Source: Salinisphaera sp049568105 (lineage in GTDB: Bacteria > Pseudomonadota > Gammaproteobacteria > Nevskiales > Salinisphaeraceae). Taken from it: a DNA stretch of 64,000 bases. Numbering within the stretch: position 1 is the first letter of the stretch; the number at the start of each line of letters is the position of its first letter. The position numbers and the translations under genes were made by a program. Location of the stretch: assembly GCF_049568105.1 (NCBI RefSeq), contig NZ_CP145335.1, positions 2,418,001 through 2,482,000 of the forward strand. The letters run 5' to 3'. The notes beneath the pieces were generated by a model, which did no database searches, had not been told where the DNA came from, and saw only the letters and a list, made by a program, of their open reading frames with translations. Shown piece by piece: positions 43,166-51,953 of the stretch.

Positions 43166-43659
43166 GGCGCCTCCGAATGGGGCTGGCAGGCCAGCGCCGC
43201 CTGGTGCGCGAGCGCTACATAGCGCTGTGCCTGGCCCACGGCGATCTCGTCGTCACCGCTGGCCAGGGCATGATTACGCGCCTCGGTCAGCGCATCGATG
43301 GCCTCTTGATCAACGGCGTTCGAGCCGGCGCTCGGGGTCTGACTCGCCGCGCGTGTCTCGGCCAGATCCGCCCAGGCTTCAAGAATCGCAGCCCGTGGCG
43401 CCTGGTCGGCAAGCTGCTGCAGTCGCAGTCGCCGCGACGACTGCGACGGCTGGATCGACAGCCCCGGCGACCGGGCCAAAGCACGTTCAGCCGGCGCCAT
43501 CAGCCGATCGAAATCGACCGATAGATCGCCGTAGCCTACCGAGGAGACACGCTTGAGCAGTGCCGAGACGCGATCGTGGAAGACGAACGCCAAAATCAGC
43601 ACGGTCACCGGCCAAGCCAAAATACGCAGAATATCGATCAAGGCATGCACGCTTGCCAC
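43159..43659 (-). CDS. Hypothetical membrane-anchored protein upstream of kynU
   Basis: A 166-residue protein with one N-terminal membrane helix (about 8-27, ILRILAWPVTVLILAFVF) and a soluble Ala/Gln/Arg-rich helical part. The start codon is GTG at 43659 with a weak ribosome site, and a later start is possible. It overlaps kynU by 7 bases, which implies translational coupling. I know no function. The layout, a short anchor plus a helical domain, suggests a small scaffold or sensor, but this is a guess. Confidence 0.62.
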   Translation of the reverse strand: MASVHALIDILRILAWPVTVLILAFVFHDRVSALLKRVSSVGYGDLSVDFDRLMAPAERALARSPGLSIQPSQSSRRLRLQQLADQAPRAAILEAWADLAETRAASQTPSAGSNAVDQEAIDALTEARNHALASGDDEIAVGQAQRYVALAHQAALACQPHSEAPC

Positions 43660-44031
43660 GCTAGGGTTTTATTGTATGTCGTCCGAGCGCCACGCTGATG
43701 GGCGCCGATCGTGTGAGCCATGCCATCCAACGCGACCAGCCACGGTCACGAGGGCCACGGCGCAGCGTGCCCAGGGTTGCTTTCATGCACGCACCCTTGC
43801 AGTAGGGCCAAGGACTTTCTGACTGCAAGCCCACATGATTGCAAGCGGGCGCAGGGTCACCACGCAACGTTGGCTGCGCGCTAGGCCCCGACCTGTCCGG
43901 CCATCCAACAGCCCCCGGCGCCGCGTGGCACGAAACATCAGTCGACCCTAGCACGATCAGCCGTATCCCCTCTTGCACGTCGCGCGTCACAGGCGCAACG
44001 TCGGCTGCATCATGCATTCAAGCGATCGATC
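43660..44031. other. Gene-free divergent spacer with a short direct repeat
   Basis: It lies between the kynU unit and the aldo/keto reductase. No convincing gene; a 118-codon minus frame has no family features. A 15-base sequence CGCAACGTTGGCTGC (43863-43877) recurs with one change (T to C) at 43994-44008, just before the reductase start, and may mark regulatory sites. Promoters for both flanking units must lie here. Confidence 0.4.
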
Positions 44032-45060
44032 ATGAACTACCGCACCCTTGGCCGTACCGGCCTGAAAGTCTCCGAGCTCTGCCTCGGCGCGATGACCTTT
44101 GGCAGCAATTTTTACAACATCGGCGAAGTCGATCAGCAGGGCGCCAACGAGCTAGTGTCGCGCGCGCTCGACGGCGGCATCAACTTCTTCGATACCGCCG
44201 ACGTCTATTCCTTCGGCGAGTCCGAGGAAGTGTTGGGCCGTGCCTTCAATACCCTGGGCACCCCGCGCGATGATGTCGTCATCGCCACCAAGGTGCGCGG
44301 CCCAATGAGCGCCGAGGCCGCCCAAGGCACGGGCGACATCAATAACGTCGGCCTGTCGCGCAAGCACATCATGGCCGGGGTGGAGAACAGCCTGCGCCGT
44401 CTAGGCACCGATCATATCGATCTGTACCAGGTCCACGGCTGGGATGTGGCCACACCGATGGAAGAAACCCTGCGTGCCCTCGACGATCTGGTGCGCTCGG
44501 GCAAGGTCCGCTACGTCGGCTGCTCGAACTGGCCGGCGCGGCATCTGGCCCGGGCACTGGCGCTGTGTGAACAACGCGACTGGGCGCGCTTCATCTCCCT
44601 GCAGGCCTACTATGCCCTGGCCGGCCGCGATCTCGAACACGAATTGTTACCGCTGGCCGACGAGCAAGGCCTGGGTGTAATGCCGTGGTCGCCGCTGGCG
44701 GGCGGCTATCTATCCGGCAAGTTTCGTCGCGATCAGGCGGCCCCGCAGGACGCGCGCCGGGCCGATTTCGACTTTCCCCCGGTCGATCGCGAGCGCGTCT
44801 TCGATGCGATCGAGCTGATGGAGACGATCGCTGGCGAAAACGGCGCAACCATCCCGCAGATCGCCCTGGCCTGGCTGCTGCATCAGCCGGCGGTGTCCTC
44901 GGTGATCATCGGCGCGAAGAAGAGGAGTCAGCTCGACGACAATCTGGGCGCAGTGGATGTCGAGCTGAACGCCGATCAACTCGCGCGGCTCGATAACGTC
45001 ACGCGGCCCGCGGCGATCTATCCTGCCTGGATGGTCGAACGCCAGAACACCAACCGCTAA
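44032..45060 (+). CDS. Aldo/keto reductase
   Basis: A 342-residue NADPH-dependent oxidoreductase with the full catalytic tetrad: D54, Y59, K87 and H135 in FDTADVY, ATKV and QVHGWD. The C-terminal GAKKRSQLDDNL segment is the usual cofactor phosphate site. It resembles the YajO/YhdN type of general aldehyde reductases. It ends convergently with a GNAT gene; the gap holds a hairpin but no T run. Confidence 0.93.
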   Translation: MNYRTLGRTGLKVSELCLGAMTFGSNFYNIGEVDQQGANELVSRALDGGINFFDTADVYSFGESEEVLGRAFNTLGTPRDDVVIATKVRGPMSAEAAQGTGDINNVGLSRKHIMAGVENSLRRLGTDHIDLYQVHGWDVATPMEETLRALDDLVRSGKVRYVGCSNWPARHLARALALCEQRDWARFISLQAYYALAGRDLEHELLPLADEQGLGVMPWSPLAGGYLSGKFRRDQAAPQDARRADFDFPPVDRERVFDAIELMETIAGENGATIPQIALAWLLHQPAVSSVIIGAKKRSQLDDNLGAVDVELNADQLARLDNVTRPAAIYPAWMVERQNTNR

Positions 45061-45070
45061 ATAGACCGGC

Positions 45071-45094
45071 TGGCCCGCGCCACGGCGCGGGTCA
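45071..45094. other. Hairpin between convergent genes
   Basis: TGGCCCGCGC and GCGCGGGTCA form a 10-bp stem (one G-T pair) with a CACG loop between the reductase and GNAT genes. It reaches into the GNAT stop codon. There is no T run, so termination here would be weak or factor-dependent. Confidence 0.45.
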
Positions 45095-45607
45095 GCGCCC
45101 TGCAGCCCCCCACCACTCTTCTAGCGTCAGCGCATAGCGCTCGTGATCACGCCAGCGACCGTTGATCTTAAGATAGCGCGGCGAAAACCCTTCCAGACGA
45201 AAGCCCAGCCGCTGGACCAGAGCCTTAGAGCGCCGGTTGGCGGGCTGGACGTTGGCTTCGACGCGATGCAGACCGTGGGTTTCGAAGGCAATGTCGAGCA
45301 CATCGGCCAGCACCGAAGTCATCAAACCGCGCCCGTTGTAGGGCACGAATACGAAATAGGCGACGAAGGCCGACTGCAGGGCACCGTGCACGATCTCGTT
45401 CAGATGCACGCAGCCAATCAGGGAGCGATCTTCGGCGACCGCGACATAGCTGGCCTGGTTGGGCGCTTCATAGCGGGCCAGCTGCTGGCGAAACCCGGCC
45501 GTGGTACGCGGTGGCGCAATCCAGGGGTGGTGCAGGCGCAAGCTACGGCGTGCGCTTTCGATGAATGCGATTTCGTGGCGGGCCTGAATGGGCTCGATCG
45601 TGAACAT
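45092..45607 (-). CDS. GNAT acetyltransferase, RimJ/RimL-like
   Basis: A 171-residue N-acetyltransferase. The beta-4 to alpha-3 acetyl-CoA motif is YNGRGLMTSVLADVLD, and the RVEANVQPANRRSKALVQRLGF segment is typical of ribosomal-protein alanine acetyltransferases. The C-terminus LKINGRWRDHERYALT matches the RimJ type. The substrate may be a protein N-terminus. It stands alone on the minus strand. Confidence 0.88.
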   Translation of the reverse strand: MFTIEPIQARHEIAFIESARRSLRLHHPWIAPPRTTAGFRQQLARYEAPNQASYVAVAEDRSLIGCVHLNEIVHGALQSAFVAYFVFVPYNGRGLMTSVLADVLDIAFETHGLHRVEANVQPANRRSKALVQRLGFRLEGFSPRYLKINGRWRDHERYALTLEEWWGAAGR

Positions 45608-45832
45608 GCCACCCGACGACTGAACCTTGCCCTGTATCTTATCGATTCAGAGCCGTCTGCATAGACCTAGCAGCCGATCGTTTCGGGCGGGTAAACCCGT
45701 CAACCGGGCTCTCGGCGCGCTTGCGGAACATGTTTGCGGGCACGCGCACAAACATTGGCTGAACAATCGAAATTGACGGGTCCCGAGCAATCTGGAAGGC
45801 TCCCATCCTTTCATGCACTAACCGGCTTTTTT

Positions 45833-46279
45833 GTGTCCGAATCCAACCAGGGCCCCTTGGCCCAGCAACTCCTCAAAGACTCGGTGTTTCCGCAGCTGCT
45901 GGAAGACAGCAAATCGCTCGTGGCCAGCGAAGTCGAAAAAAAGAACATGGCGCTGCGCACCGGTTTCAACATGGTCAAGAAAGCCAAGCCGAACTTGATC
46001 GACAACGCCATGCGTACGCTGCTGCCGGAGTTCGTCGGCGCGCTTGAGCCCTTTTATGCCAGCGCCGAAGCCGATCCGAACACCCAGTTCCGCGATCACC
46101 TGCTCAACCATCAGACCGAAGTGGCCGATACGCTGCTCGAGGTCGCCGATCGCCGGGTGGCTGGCGTGGACAATCGCGTGGTCAAGTCCGGCTATCAGCG
46201 ACTGCGGGGACGCGCCCAGCGCGAGGTCGTCGCCGCCATGCCGGGGATCGCGGCCGTGATGTCGAAATACGCCGAATAG
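45833..46279 (+). CDS. Conserved hypothetical protein (DUF6918-like)
   Basis: A helical protein of 148 residues when started at the GTG at 45833 (VSESNQGPLAQQLL); a TTG at 45734 would add 33 residues of unlikely composition. The segment SLVASEVEKKNMALRTGFNM followed by VKKAKPN, then LLPEFVGALEPFYA, resembles DUF6918 proteins, small soluble proteins of unknown function. I place it in this group from memory of its motifs, not from a search. It has no operon partner. Confidence 0.65.
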   Translation: MSESNQGPLAQQLLKDSVFPQLLEDSKSLVASEVEKKNMALRTGFNMVKKAKPNLIDNAMRTLLPEFVGALEPFYASAEADPNTQFRDHLLNHQTEVADTLLEVADRRVAGVDNRVVKSGYQRLRGRAQREVVAAMPGIAAVMSKYAE

Positions 46280-46711
46280 CCGTCATCGCCGGCCGCCCGA
46301 GCGCCGCAAGCCGCCGGGCGGCCGGCATGACACTGTAGCGGACGCCGGCCCGGCGCTGCGCTCTCGCATATCGCCGTGCCCGATAGCAAACGCTACCCCA
46401 CAGTGAAGTCGTGCGCGGACCGAGCGGCTGGGCGTTGTCTTCCAAGCGCCGCTCGAGCGATAAGGCAGGACCGGTTGTCGACCGTGCCCGCTCTGTATTC
46501 CGGCGGCCCCTGACGCGGCAACTCACCACACCGCGACGAGACCCTTCATTCTGCTCTGTGACCTGCGGTGCTCGCCTTGTTAATCACAGGCACGGCGCTA
46601 CCGTTCCCGCGTCAATGCACAGACACCGTCGTATCAGCGCAAAGAGCGTGGTGTATTGTGTCGCTAGCCAGCCCGCGGCTCGCTAGAACTGGCATACCGC
46701 ATCGACGCGCC
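46280..46711. other. Gene-free spacer with a strong hairpin
   Basis: GCCGGCCGCCC (46288-46298) pairs perfectly with GGGCGGCCGGC (46316-46326) 9 bases after the stop of the preceding gene. Without a T run it is a possible Rho-dependent or REP-like end signal. The rest of the spacer shows no gene or clear site. Confidence 0.5.
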
Positions 46712-47116
46712 CTAGGAATCTAGTGGTCGGCCAAACCAGCTCGCCGCCGGTTCGCGATACACCAGATATAACCCGACCACTTGGGCGAGCGCCTGGGCAC
46801 AGGTCAGCGCGCCGAGGATCGGCATTTGCGCAAAATGCGCGAATACCAAGGGCACAGCCGGCAGGATGCCGATCAGGCTGAGAATCAGCATGCCGCCGCG
46901 CGCCCATGAAGCACCCATTCCGATATAGACGATGAGCAACGCCATGAGCACATAGATCGCCACGAACGTGAAGATCGTGAACGAATGCCCACCTGGCCCA
47001 GCTGGCATGGACAGGGTCCGCGCTAGTTTGATCAGGCCGAGCACGATCGTCACCCAGAATAGACCGAGCGCCGTCGAGACCTGGCCCGGCTTACCTGGTT
47101 TAGTCAAATCATTCAT
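46712..47116 (-). CDS. Hypothetical four-helix inner membrane protein
   Basis: A 134-residue protein when started at the ATG at 47116 (MNDLTKPGKPG). Four membrane segments are visible (about 15-33, 47-68, 74-92 and 98-118), so it is a small integral membrane protein. A TTG at 47146 adds ten residues without support. The family is not recognised. It lies between a spacer and fumC and may be transcribed after fumC on the minus strand, with 74 bases between. Confidence 0.65.
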   Translation of the reverse strand: MNDLTKPGKPGQVSTALGLFWVTIVLGLIKLARTLSMPAGPGGHSFTIFTFVAIYVLMALLIVYIGMGASWARGGMLILSLIGILPAVPLVFAHFAQMPILGALTCAQALAQVVGLYLVYREPAASWFGRPLDS

Positions 47117-47190
47117 ACACGAGGCCGTTGCCTGAAAATTGGCCAATGGCCGGCCGTGCTCGGCCGACCATCAACGGTATGACGTGGCAG

Positions 47191-48579
47191 CTACTGGTTG
47201 ATGCCGCCCTTGGTCAGTTCGGCCGGATCCAGCAGGCGATCGAGCTCGGCCTCGGACAGATCGGTCTGCTCCAGAGCCAGCTCCTTGACCGGGCGCCCTT
47301 CCTTGTAGGCCTGCTTAGCAATCGCCGCCCCCTTGTCGTAGCCGATAACCGAATTCAACGCGGTTACCAGAATCGGATTCTTGGACAACGCATCGTCGAG
47401 CTTGTCCTGATTCACGGTGAAGCCTGCGATCGCCTTGTCGGCCATTACCCGCGACGTGTTGGTCAGGATTTCGATCGACTGCAGCAGATTGTAGGCGACC
47501 ACCGGCAGCATCACGTTGAGCTGGAAATTGCCGGCCTGGCCGGAAACCGTGATCGTGGTGTGATTGCCCATGACCTGGGCGGCGACCATGGCAGCAGCCT
47601 CCGGAATAACCGGATTGACCTTGCCCGGCATGATCGACGACCCCGGCTGCAGCGCCGGCAGCTGGATCTCGCCCAGCCCGGCCAGCGGGCCCGAGTTCAT
47701 CCAGCGCAGATCGTTGGCGATCTTCATCATCGATACTGCGACAGTATTGAGCTGGCCAGACAGCTCGACCGCCGTGTCCTGGCTCGACAGGCATTCGAAA
47801 TAGTTGTCGCTGGTACGGAACTGGCAGCGCGCGACCTCGCTGATTGCCTTGGCGAAGCGCTCGCCGAACTCCGGATGCGCATTTACGCCGGTACCCACGG
47901 CCGTGCCGCCCTGGGCCAGAGCCCGCATGCGGGTCAGCGCGGATTCGATGCGGCCGATGTTGGAGTCGATCTGTGCGGCCCAGCCGCCGAGTTCCTGATC
48001 AAAGCGCACCGGCATAGCGTCCATTAGATGGGTGCGCCCGGTCTTGACCACGTCGGCCAGTTCCTCGCCCTTGTTATGCAGCGTATCGCGCAGATGCCGC
48101 AGCGCCGGCAGCAGATGCTGCTCGGATTCGATCACTGCGGCGACCTGGATCGAGGTCGGGATCGTGTCGTTCGACGACTGCCCCATGTTGACGTGGTCGT
48201 TCGGGTGCACGGTCTGGCCCGCCGACTCGGTCGCCAGATGCGCAATTACCTCGTTGGTGTTCATATTGGTCGAGGTGCCGGAACCGGTCTGAAAGATATC
48301 GACCGGGAAGTGATCGTCATAATCACCGGCGGCGACCTTGCGCCCGGCTTCGACGATCGCCTCGGCGATATCGCCATCCAGCAGACCGAGATCGCGGTTT
48401 ACCCGGGCGGCACTGGCTTTGATCAGCCCCAGTGCATTGATCATTGCCCGTGGGGCACGCAGATCGGAGATCGGAAAGTTCTCGACCGCCCGCTGGGACT
48501 GGGCGCCCCAAAGCGCATCCTTGGGCACGCGCAGCTCGCCCATGCTGTCTTTTTCAATGCGGTAGTTATCGTCGGCCAT
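47191..48579 (-). CDS. fumC: Class II fumarate hydratase FumC
   Basis: A 462-residue TCA cycle enzyme, iron-independent, converting fumarate to malate. The fumarase/aspartase signature GSSIMPGKVNP and the substrate site segments TGSGTSTNMNTNE and NDHVNMGQSSND are intact. AAGGAG lies at good spacing before the ATG at 48579. It is divergent from purB, another enzyme of the same superfamily. Confidence 0.97.
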   Translation of the reverse strand: MADDNYRIEKDSMGELRVPKDALWGAQSQRAVENFPISDLRAPRAMINALGLIKASAARVNRDLGLLDGDIAEAIVEAGRKVAAGDYDDHFPVDIFQTGSGTSTNMNTNEVIAHLATESAGQTVHPNDHVNMGQSSNDTIPTSIQVAAVIESEQHLLPALRHLRDTLHNKGEELADVVKTGRTHLMDAMPVRFDQELGGWAAQIDSNIGRIESALTRMRALAQGGTAVGTGVNAHPEFGERFAKAISEVARCQFRTSDNYFECLSSQDTAVELSGQLNTVAVSMMKIANDLRWMNSGPLAGLGEIQLPALQPGSSIMPGKVNPVIPEAAAMVAAQVMGNHTTITVSGQAGNFQLNVMLPVVAYNLLQSIEILTNTSRVMADKAIAGFTVNQDKLDDALSKNPILVTALNSVIGYDKGAAIAKQAYKEGRPVKELALEQTDLSEAELDRLLDPAELTKGGINQ

Positions 48580-48670
48580 CGCGAACTCCTTGTAGACATG
48601 GGCCGGCTTGCCGGCGGCCCTAAAATAGCGATACCGGCGTACGCTGGCGACGCCGGCACTCTGGATTCGG

Positions 48671-48687
48671 TAGAATCCGCGATTCTA
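48671..48687. promoter_or_regulatory. Perfect dyad TAGAATC-CGC-GATTCTA upstream of purB
   Basis: The 7-bp arms are exact and spaced by 3 bases, 30 bases before the purB start in the fumC-purB divergent region. Each arm reads as a -10-like TAGAAT on one strand. It may be an operator overlapping a promoter. No good -35 box is visible at normal spacing. Confidence 0.45.
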
Positions 48688-48717
48688 TCACCGCCGCCAC
48701 TTACGGATGTCCGCCCT

Positions 48718-50109
48718 ATGGCCATGCGACTGACCGCACTGACCGCGATTTCTCCGATCGACGGCCGCTACGGCCGCAAGACCGCCGACCTGCGCTCGAT
48801 GTGCAGCGAATACGGCCTGATCCGCTATCGTCTGATCGTCGAGGTGCGCTGGTTCCAGGCCCTGGCGGCCGAACCGGCGATTCCCGAGATCGGCGCCATG
48901 TCCCAGGCTGCCAACGACTATCTGGAATCGCTGATCGACGATTTCGACGAAGGCGAAGCCGAAGCGGTCAAGGCCATCGAACGCACCACCAATCACGATG
49001 TGAAGGCGGTCGAATACTACTTGCGCGACAAGATCGAACACTTCGACGAGATCGCGCACGTCAACCAGTTCATCCACTTCGCCTGTACTTCGGAAGACAT
49101 CAACAACCTCGCCTATGCGCAAATGCTGCGCGATGCCCGCGAGCACGCCTTGCTGCCGGCGATCGATCAGGTGATCGAGGCGATCGCGACCATGGCCGAT
49201 GTCTACTCCGATTTCGCGATGCTGTCGCGTACCCACGGCCAGTCCGCGTCGCCGACCACGCTCGGCAAGGAAATGGCGGTATTCGTGCGCCGGCTGCGAC
49301 GCCAGCGCGATGCACTGGCCGCGATCGAAATCCTGGGCAAGATGAACGGCGCGGTCGGCAACTACAACGCCCATCTCGCAGCCTATCCAGAGGCCGATTG
49401 GCCTGGTATCGCCGAGCGCTTCATCACCGGCATGGGGCTGTCGATCAGCCCGGCCACCACCCAGATCGAGCCGCACGACTATGTGGCCGAGTTTTTCCAT
49501 GCGCTGATGCGCCTGAACACGATTCTCACCGACTTCGCCCGCGATGTCTGGGGCTATATCTCGCTAGGCTATTTCCGCCAGGCCACGGTCGAAGGCGAAG
49601 TCGGCTCGTCGACCATGCCGCATAAGGTCAATCCGATCGATTTCGAAAATGCCGAGGGCAATCTCGGCCTGGCCAATGCGATCATGGACCATCTGGCAGC
49701 CAAGCTGCCGATTTCGCGTTTCCAGCGCGATCTGACCGATTCCACCGTACTGCGCAATCTCGGCGTCGGGCTGGCCCATTCGACCCTGTCCTACGATGCC
49801 CTGCTACGCGGCCTGGGCAAACTGGAAGCCGATCCAGCACGGCTGGACGCCGACTTGGGCGACAACTGGATCGTACTCGCCGAAGCAGTGCAAACAGTGA
49901 TGCGCGCTCGCGGCATTGGCGGGGCCTATGAAAAGCTCAAGGAATTGACCCGGGGCAAGAAGATCGACGCCGAAGCGATGCATACCTTCATCGACGGGCT
50001 CGGAATCACCGATGACGACAAAACCCGGCTGAAGGCGATGCGCCCAGCAGACTATGTCGGCAATGCTCCGGCCCAGGCCGAACGCGCGACCGACGTCGTA
50101 CAGGACTGA
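48718..50109 (+). CDS. purB: Adenylosuccinate lyase
   Basis: A 463-residue enzyme acting twice in purine synthesis (SAICAR to AICAR, and adenylosuccinate to AMP). It has the N-terminal LTAISPIDGRYGRKT, the TSEDINNLAY motif, the SRTHGQSASPTT motif and the lyase signature GSSTMPHKVNP (296-306). The ATG at 48718 fits the E. coli length; a second ATG two codons later is equally possible. The open frame extends far upstream, but only through fumC in the other strand. The nitroreductase gene follows after 4 bases. Confidence 0.96.
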   Translation: MAMRLTALTAISPIDGRYGRKTADLRSMCSEYGLIRYRLIVEVRWFQALAAEPAIPEIGAMSQAANDYLESLIDDFDEGEAEAVKAIERTTNHDVKAVEYYLRDKIEHFDEIAHVNQFIHFACTSEDINNLAYAQMLRDAREHALLPAIDQVIEAIATMADVYSDFAMLSRTHGQSASPTTLGKEMAVFVRRLRRQRDALAAIEILGKMNGAVGNYNAHLAAYPEADWPGIAERFITGMGLSISPATTQIEPHDYVAEFFHALMRLNTILTDFARDVWGYISLGYFRQATVEGEVGSSTMPHKVNPIDFENAEGNLGLANAIMDHLAAKLPISRFQRDLTDSTVLRNLGVGLAHSTLSYDALLRGLGKLEADPARLDADLGDNWIVLAEAVQTVMRARGIGGAYEKLKELTRGKKIDAEAMHTFIDGLGITDDDKTRLKAMRPADYVGNAPAQAERATDVVQD

Positions 50110-50113
50110 GCCC

Positions 50114-50731
50114 GTGGAGGTACTCGAAGCGATCCGTTCCCGACGGTCGGTACGCAAGTTCGATCCCGAGCACCGCATGAATGCGGCCGAGATCGAACAG
50201 CTGATGCACCATGTCATCCTGTCGCCAACGGCCTTTAATATCCAGAACTGGCGATTCGTGGCTGTACACGATCCCGATCGTCGCTCGGAGATTCGCAAGG
50301 CCGCCTGGGATCAGTCGCAGATCACCGACTGCTCTTTGCTGCTGGTGCTGTGTATGGACCTAAAGAGCTGGGATAAATCCCCGGAGCGCTACTGGGTGAA
50401 CGCGCCTTCACGCGTTTCGGATTCGATGATCCGCGAGATCCAGCATTTCTACCGCGACGACGACATGCTCCAGCGTGATGAAGGTATGCGCTCCTGCGGT
50501 ATGGCCGCCCAGACCGCCATGCTGGCGGCCAAGGCCATGGGCTATGAGTCGTGCCCGATGGACGGCTTCGACTTCAAGCGCGTTGGGCATTTGATCAATC
50601 TGCCACCGGATCACCGCATCTGCATGATGCTATGTATCGGCAAGCCGCTGGCCGCAGCCCATCCGCGCGCCGGCCAGCTCGATCTGGCCGACGTCTTCGT
50701 CACTGACGGTTTTACCGAAATCGCGTCGTAG
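50114..50731 (+). CDS. Nitroreductase family protein
   Basis: A 205-residue FMN-dependent oxidoreductase. The N-terminal EAIRSRRSVRKFDPEHRM holds the FMN-phosphate arginines, and the C-terminal GYESCPMDGF region fits NfsB-like enzymes. It starts with GTG at 50114, 4 bases after the purB stop, with AGGA upstream, so it is coupled to purB. Its substrate is unknown. Confidence 0.9.
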   Translation: MEVLEAIRSRRSVRKFDPEHRMNAAEIEQLMHHVILSPTAFNIQNWRFVAVHDPDRRSEIRKAAWDQSQITDCSLLLVLCMDLKSWDKSPERYWVNAPSRVSDSMIREIQHFYRDDDMLQRDEGMRSCGMAAQTAMLAAKAMGYESCPMDGFDFKRVGHLINLPPDHRICMMLCIGKPLAAAHPRAGQLDLADVFVTDGFTEIAS

Positions 50732-50732
50732 A

Positions 50733-51191
50733 TTATTCCTGCGGCGCGATGTACTCGAGCCGACGAATCTGCTCGCGCACCGGCTCCGGTATGCGCATGC
50801 TGGTCTGGGCGCCGAAATCGAACCAGACGATGACGTTCTTGTAGACCGCGATCGCCTCGTCGGATTCGGCCCAGAACAGCGCCTGTTCCAGATCCAGGCT
50901 AGAACGACCGAGCCGGCTGACCCGGGTGCCGATCTCGATATCTGCGGGAAAGCGCAGTTGGTGTCGAAAACTGCACTGTAGATCCGCCAGGATCGGGCCA
51001 GCACTGGTCTGGGTATCGTCACCTTCGGTCACGCGATGGATATAGTCGATGCGGCCGTCTTCCGAGTAGCGGAAGAACACGGTGTTGTTGACGTGGCCAA
51101 GACTATCCATTTCTCCCCATTTCACCTTGATCGGCGTGATGTGGGCATAGTCCGAGCGATTCGGTTCACGCATGGGCTCCTCGTTTTTCAT
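50733..51191 (-). CDS. Acyl-CoA thioesterase (4HBT family)
   Basis: A hotdog thioesterase of 152 residues with the active-site segment KWGEMDSLGHVNNTVFFRY. I chose the ATG at 51191, with GGAAAG before it; a later ATG at 51173 after GAGGAG is possible but spaced too closely. It is divergent from a TetR regulator and close to fadE, so a role in fatty acid turnover is likely. It ends 1 base from the nitroreductase stop, convergently. Confidence 0.88.
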   Translation of the reverse strand: MKNEEPMREPNRSDYAHITPIKVKWGEMDSLGHVNNTVFFRYSEDGRIDYIHRVTEGDDTQTSAGPILADLQCSFRHQLRFPADIEIGTRVSRLGRSSLDLEQALFWAESDEAIAVYKNVIVWFDFGAQTSMRIPEPVREQIRRLEYIAPQE

Positions 51192-51201
51192 GCGACTTTC
51201 C

Positions 51202-51251
51202 ATACGCCGCCGTATTGACAGGGCACGACGACTGCGCAAGATTATACGTAT
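51202..51251. promoter_or_regulatory. Candidate TetR operator and promoter between thioesterase and tetR
   Basis: The 69-base divergent gap holds ATACG-CCGC-CGTAT (51202-51215) and ATACGTAT (51244-51251), both built of ATACG half-sites. A perfect TTGACA (51215-51220) lies between them, with a possible -10 GATTAT 19 bases later. This fits autoregulation by the TetR protein. Confidence 0.5.
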
Positions 51252-51260
51252 GTCCTAGCC

Positions 51261-51926
51261 ATGCGAAGCCCGATGCCTAAAACCGCCAAGAACGCACTCT
51301 CAGCCCGGGACTGGGCTGAAGCCGCCCTGGATGCCGTCGGCCGCCGCGGCGTAGAAGGGGTTGCCGTTGAGCCACTCGCCCGTGAACTGGGGGTGACCAA
51401 GGGCAGCTTTTACTGGCATTTCAGCAACCGCGATGCCCTGCTCGAAGCAACTTTGGCGCTCTGGGAAGCCCGCGAAACCGACGAGGTGCTGGCCCGGGTG
51501 CAACAGGAAACCGACCCCCGGGCCCGGATCAAGCGGCTGATCACCGAGGTCAACACCTCCCGGCGCGCCAGTCGGATCTATACCGCCCTGTCGAGCGCCA
51601 ACAAGCCCAGCTTCGTGCGCGAGTACGTCGAGCGCGTTTCGCAACGACGGCTGCAATTCCTGATCGATTGCTATGCCGCACTGGGGCTGTCGAGCGAACG
51701 CGCCCGGCAGTGGGCGCTACAGACCTATTCGGTGTTTCTCGGCTCGCTGCAGATCCGGCGCGACCTGCCCGAGCAGTGGCCAGCCGCGGACGATCCCGCG
51801 TTCGCCGATTACGTTCGGTTTTTGATGGTCAGCCTGCTGCCGCCGGAAGCCGAACCGCTCGACGATCAGAACGACCCCCCATCCGGACCGGTGGCGATGC
51901 CCCGGGCCAGGGCTCAATCGAGCTGA
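51261..51926 (+). CDS. TetR/AcrR family transcriptional regulator
   Basis: A 221-residue repressor. The helix-turn-helix (about 34-54) is VAVEPLARELGVTKGSFYWH, with the usual FSNRDALLEA after it; the rest is the all-helical ligand domain. It lies 27 bases before fadE on the same strand and is divergent from a thioesterase, so it most likely responds to acyl-CoA or fatty acids and controls both. The C-terminal 20 residues are low complexity. Confidence 0.93.
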   Translation: MRSPMPKTAKNALSARDWAEAALDAVGRRGVEGVAVEPLARELGVTKGSFYWHFSNRDALLEATLALWEARETDEVLARVQQETDPRARIKRLITEVNTSRRASRIYTALSSANKPSFVREYVERVSQRRLQFLIDCYAALGLSSERARQWALQTYSVFLGSLQIRRDLPEQWPAADDPAFADYVRFLMVSLLPPEAEPLDDQNDPPSGPVAMPRARAQSS

Positions 51927-51953
51927 TTATATTTCAACACGGAGGATTGGATC

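Noticed and set aside
48028..48717. Upstream extension of the purB frame
   Set aside because: It lies antisense to fumC, and purB has its family start at 48718.
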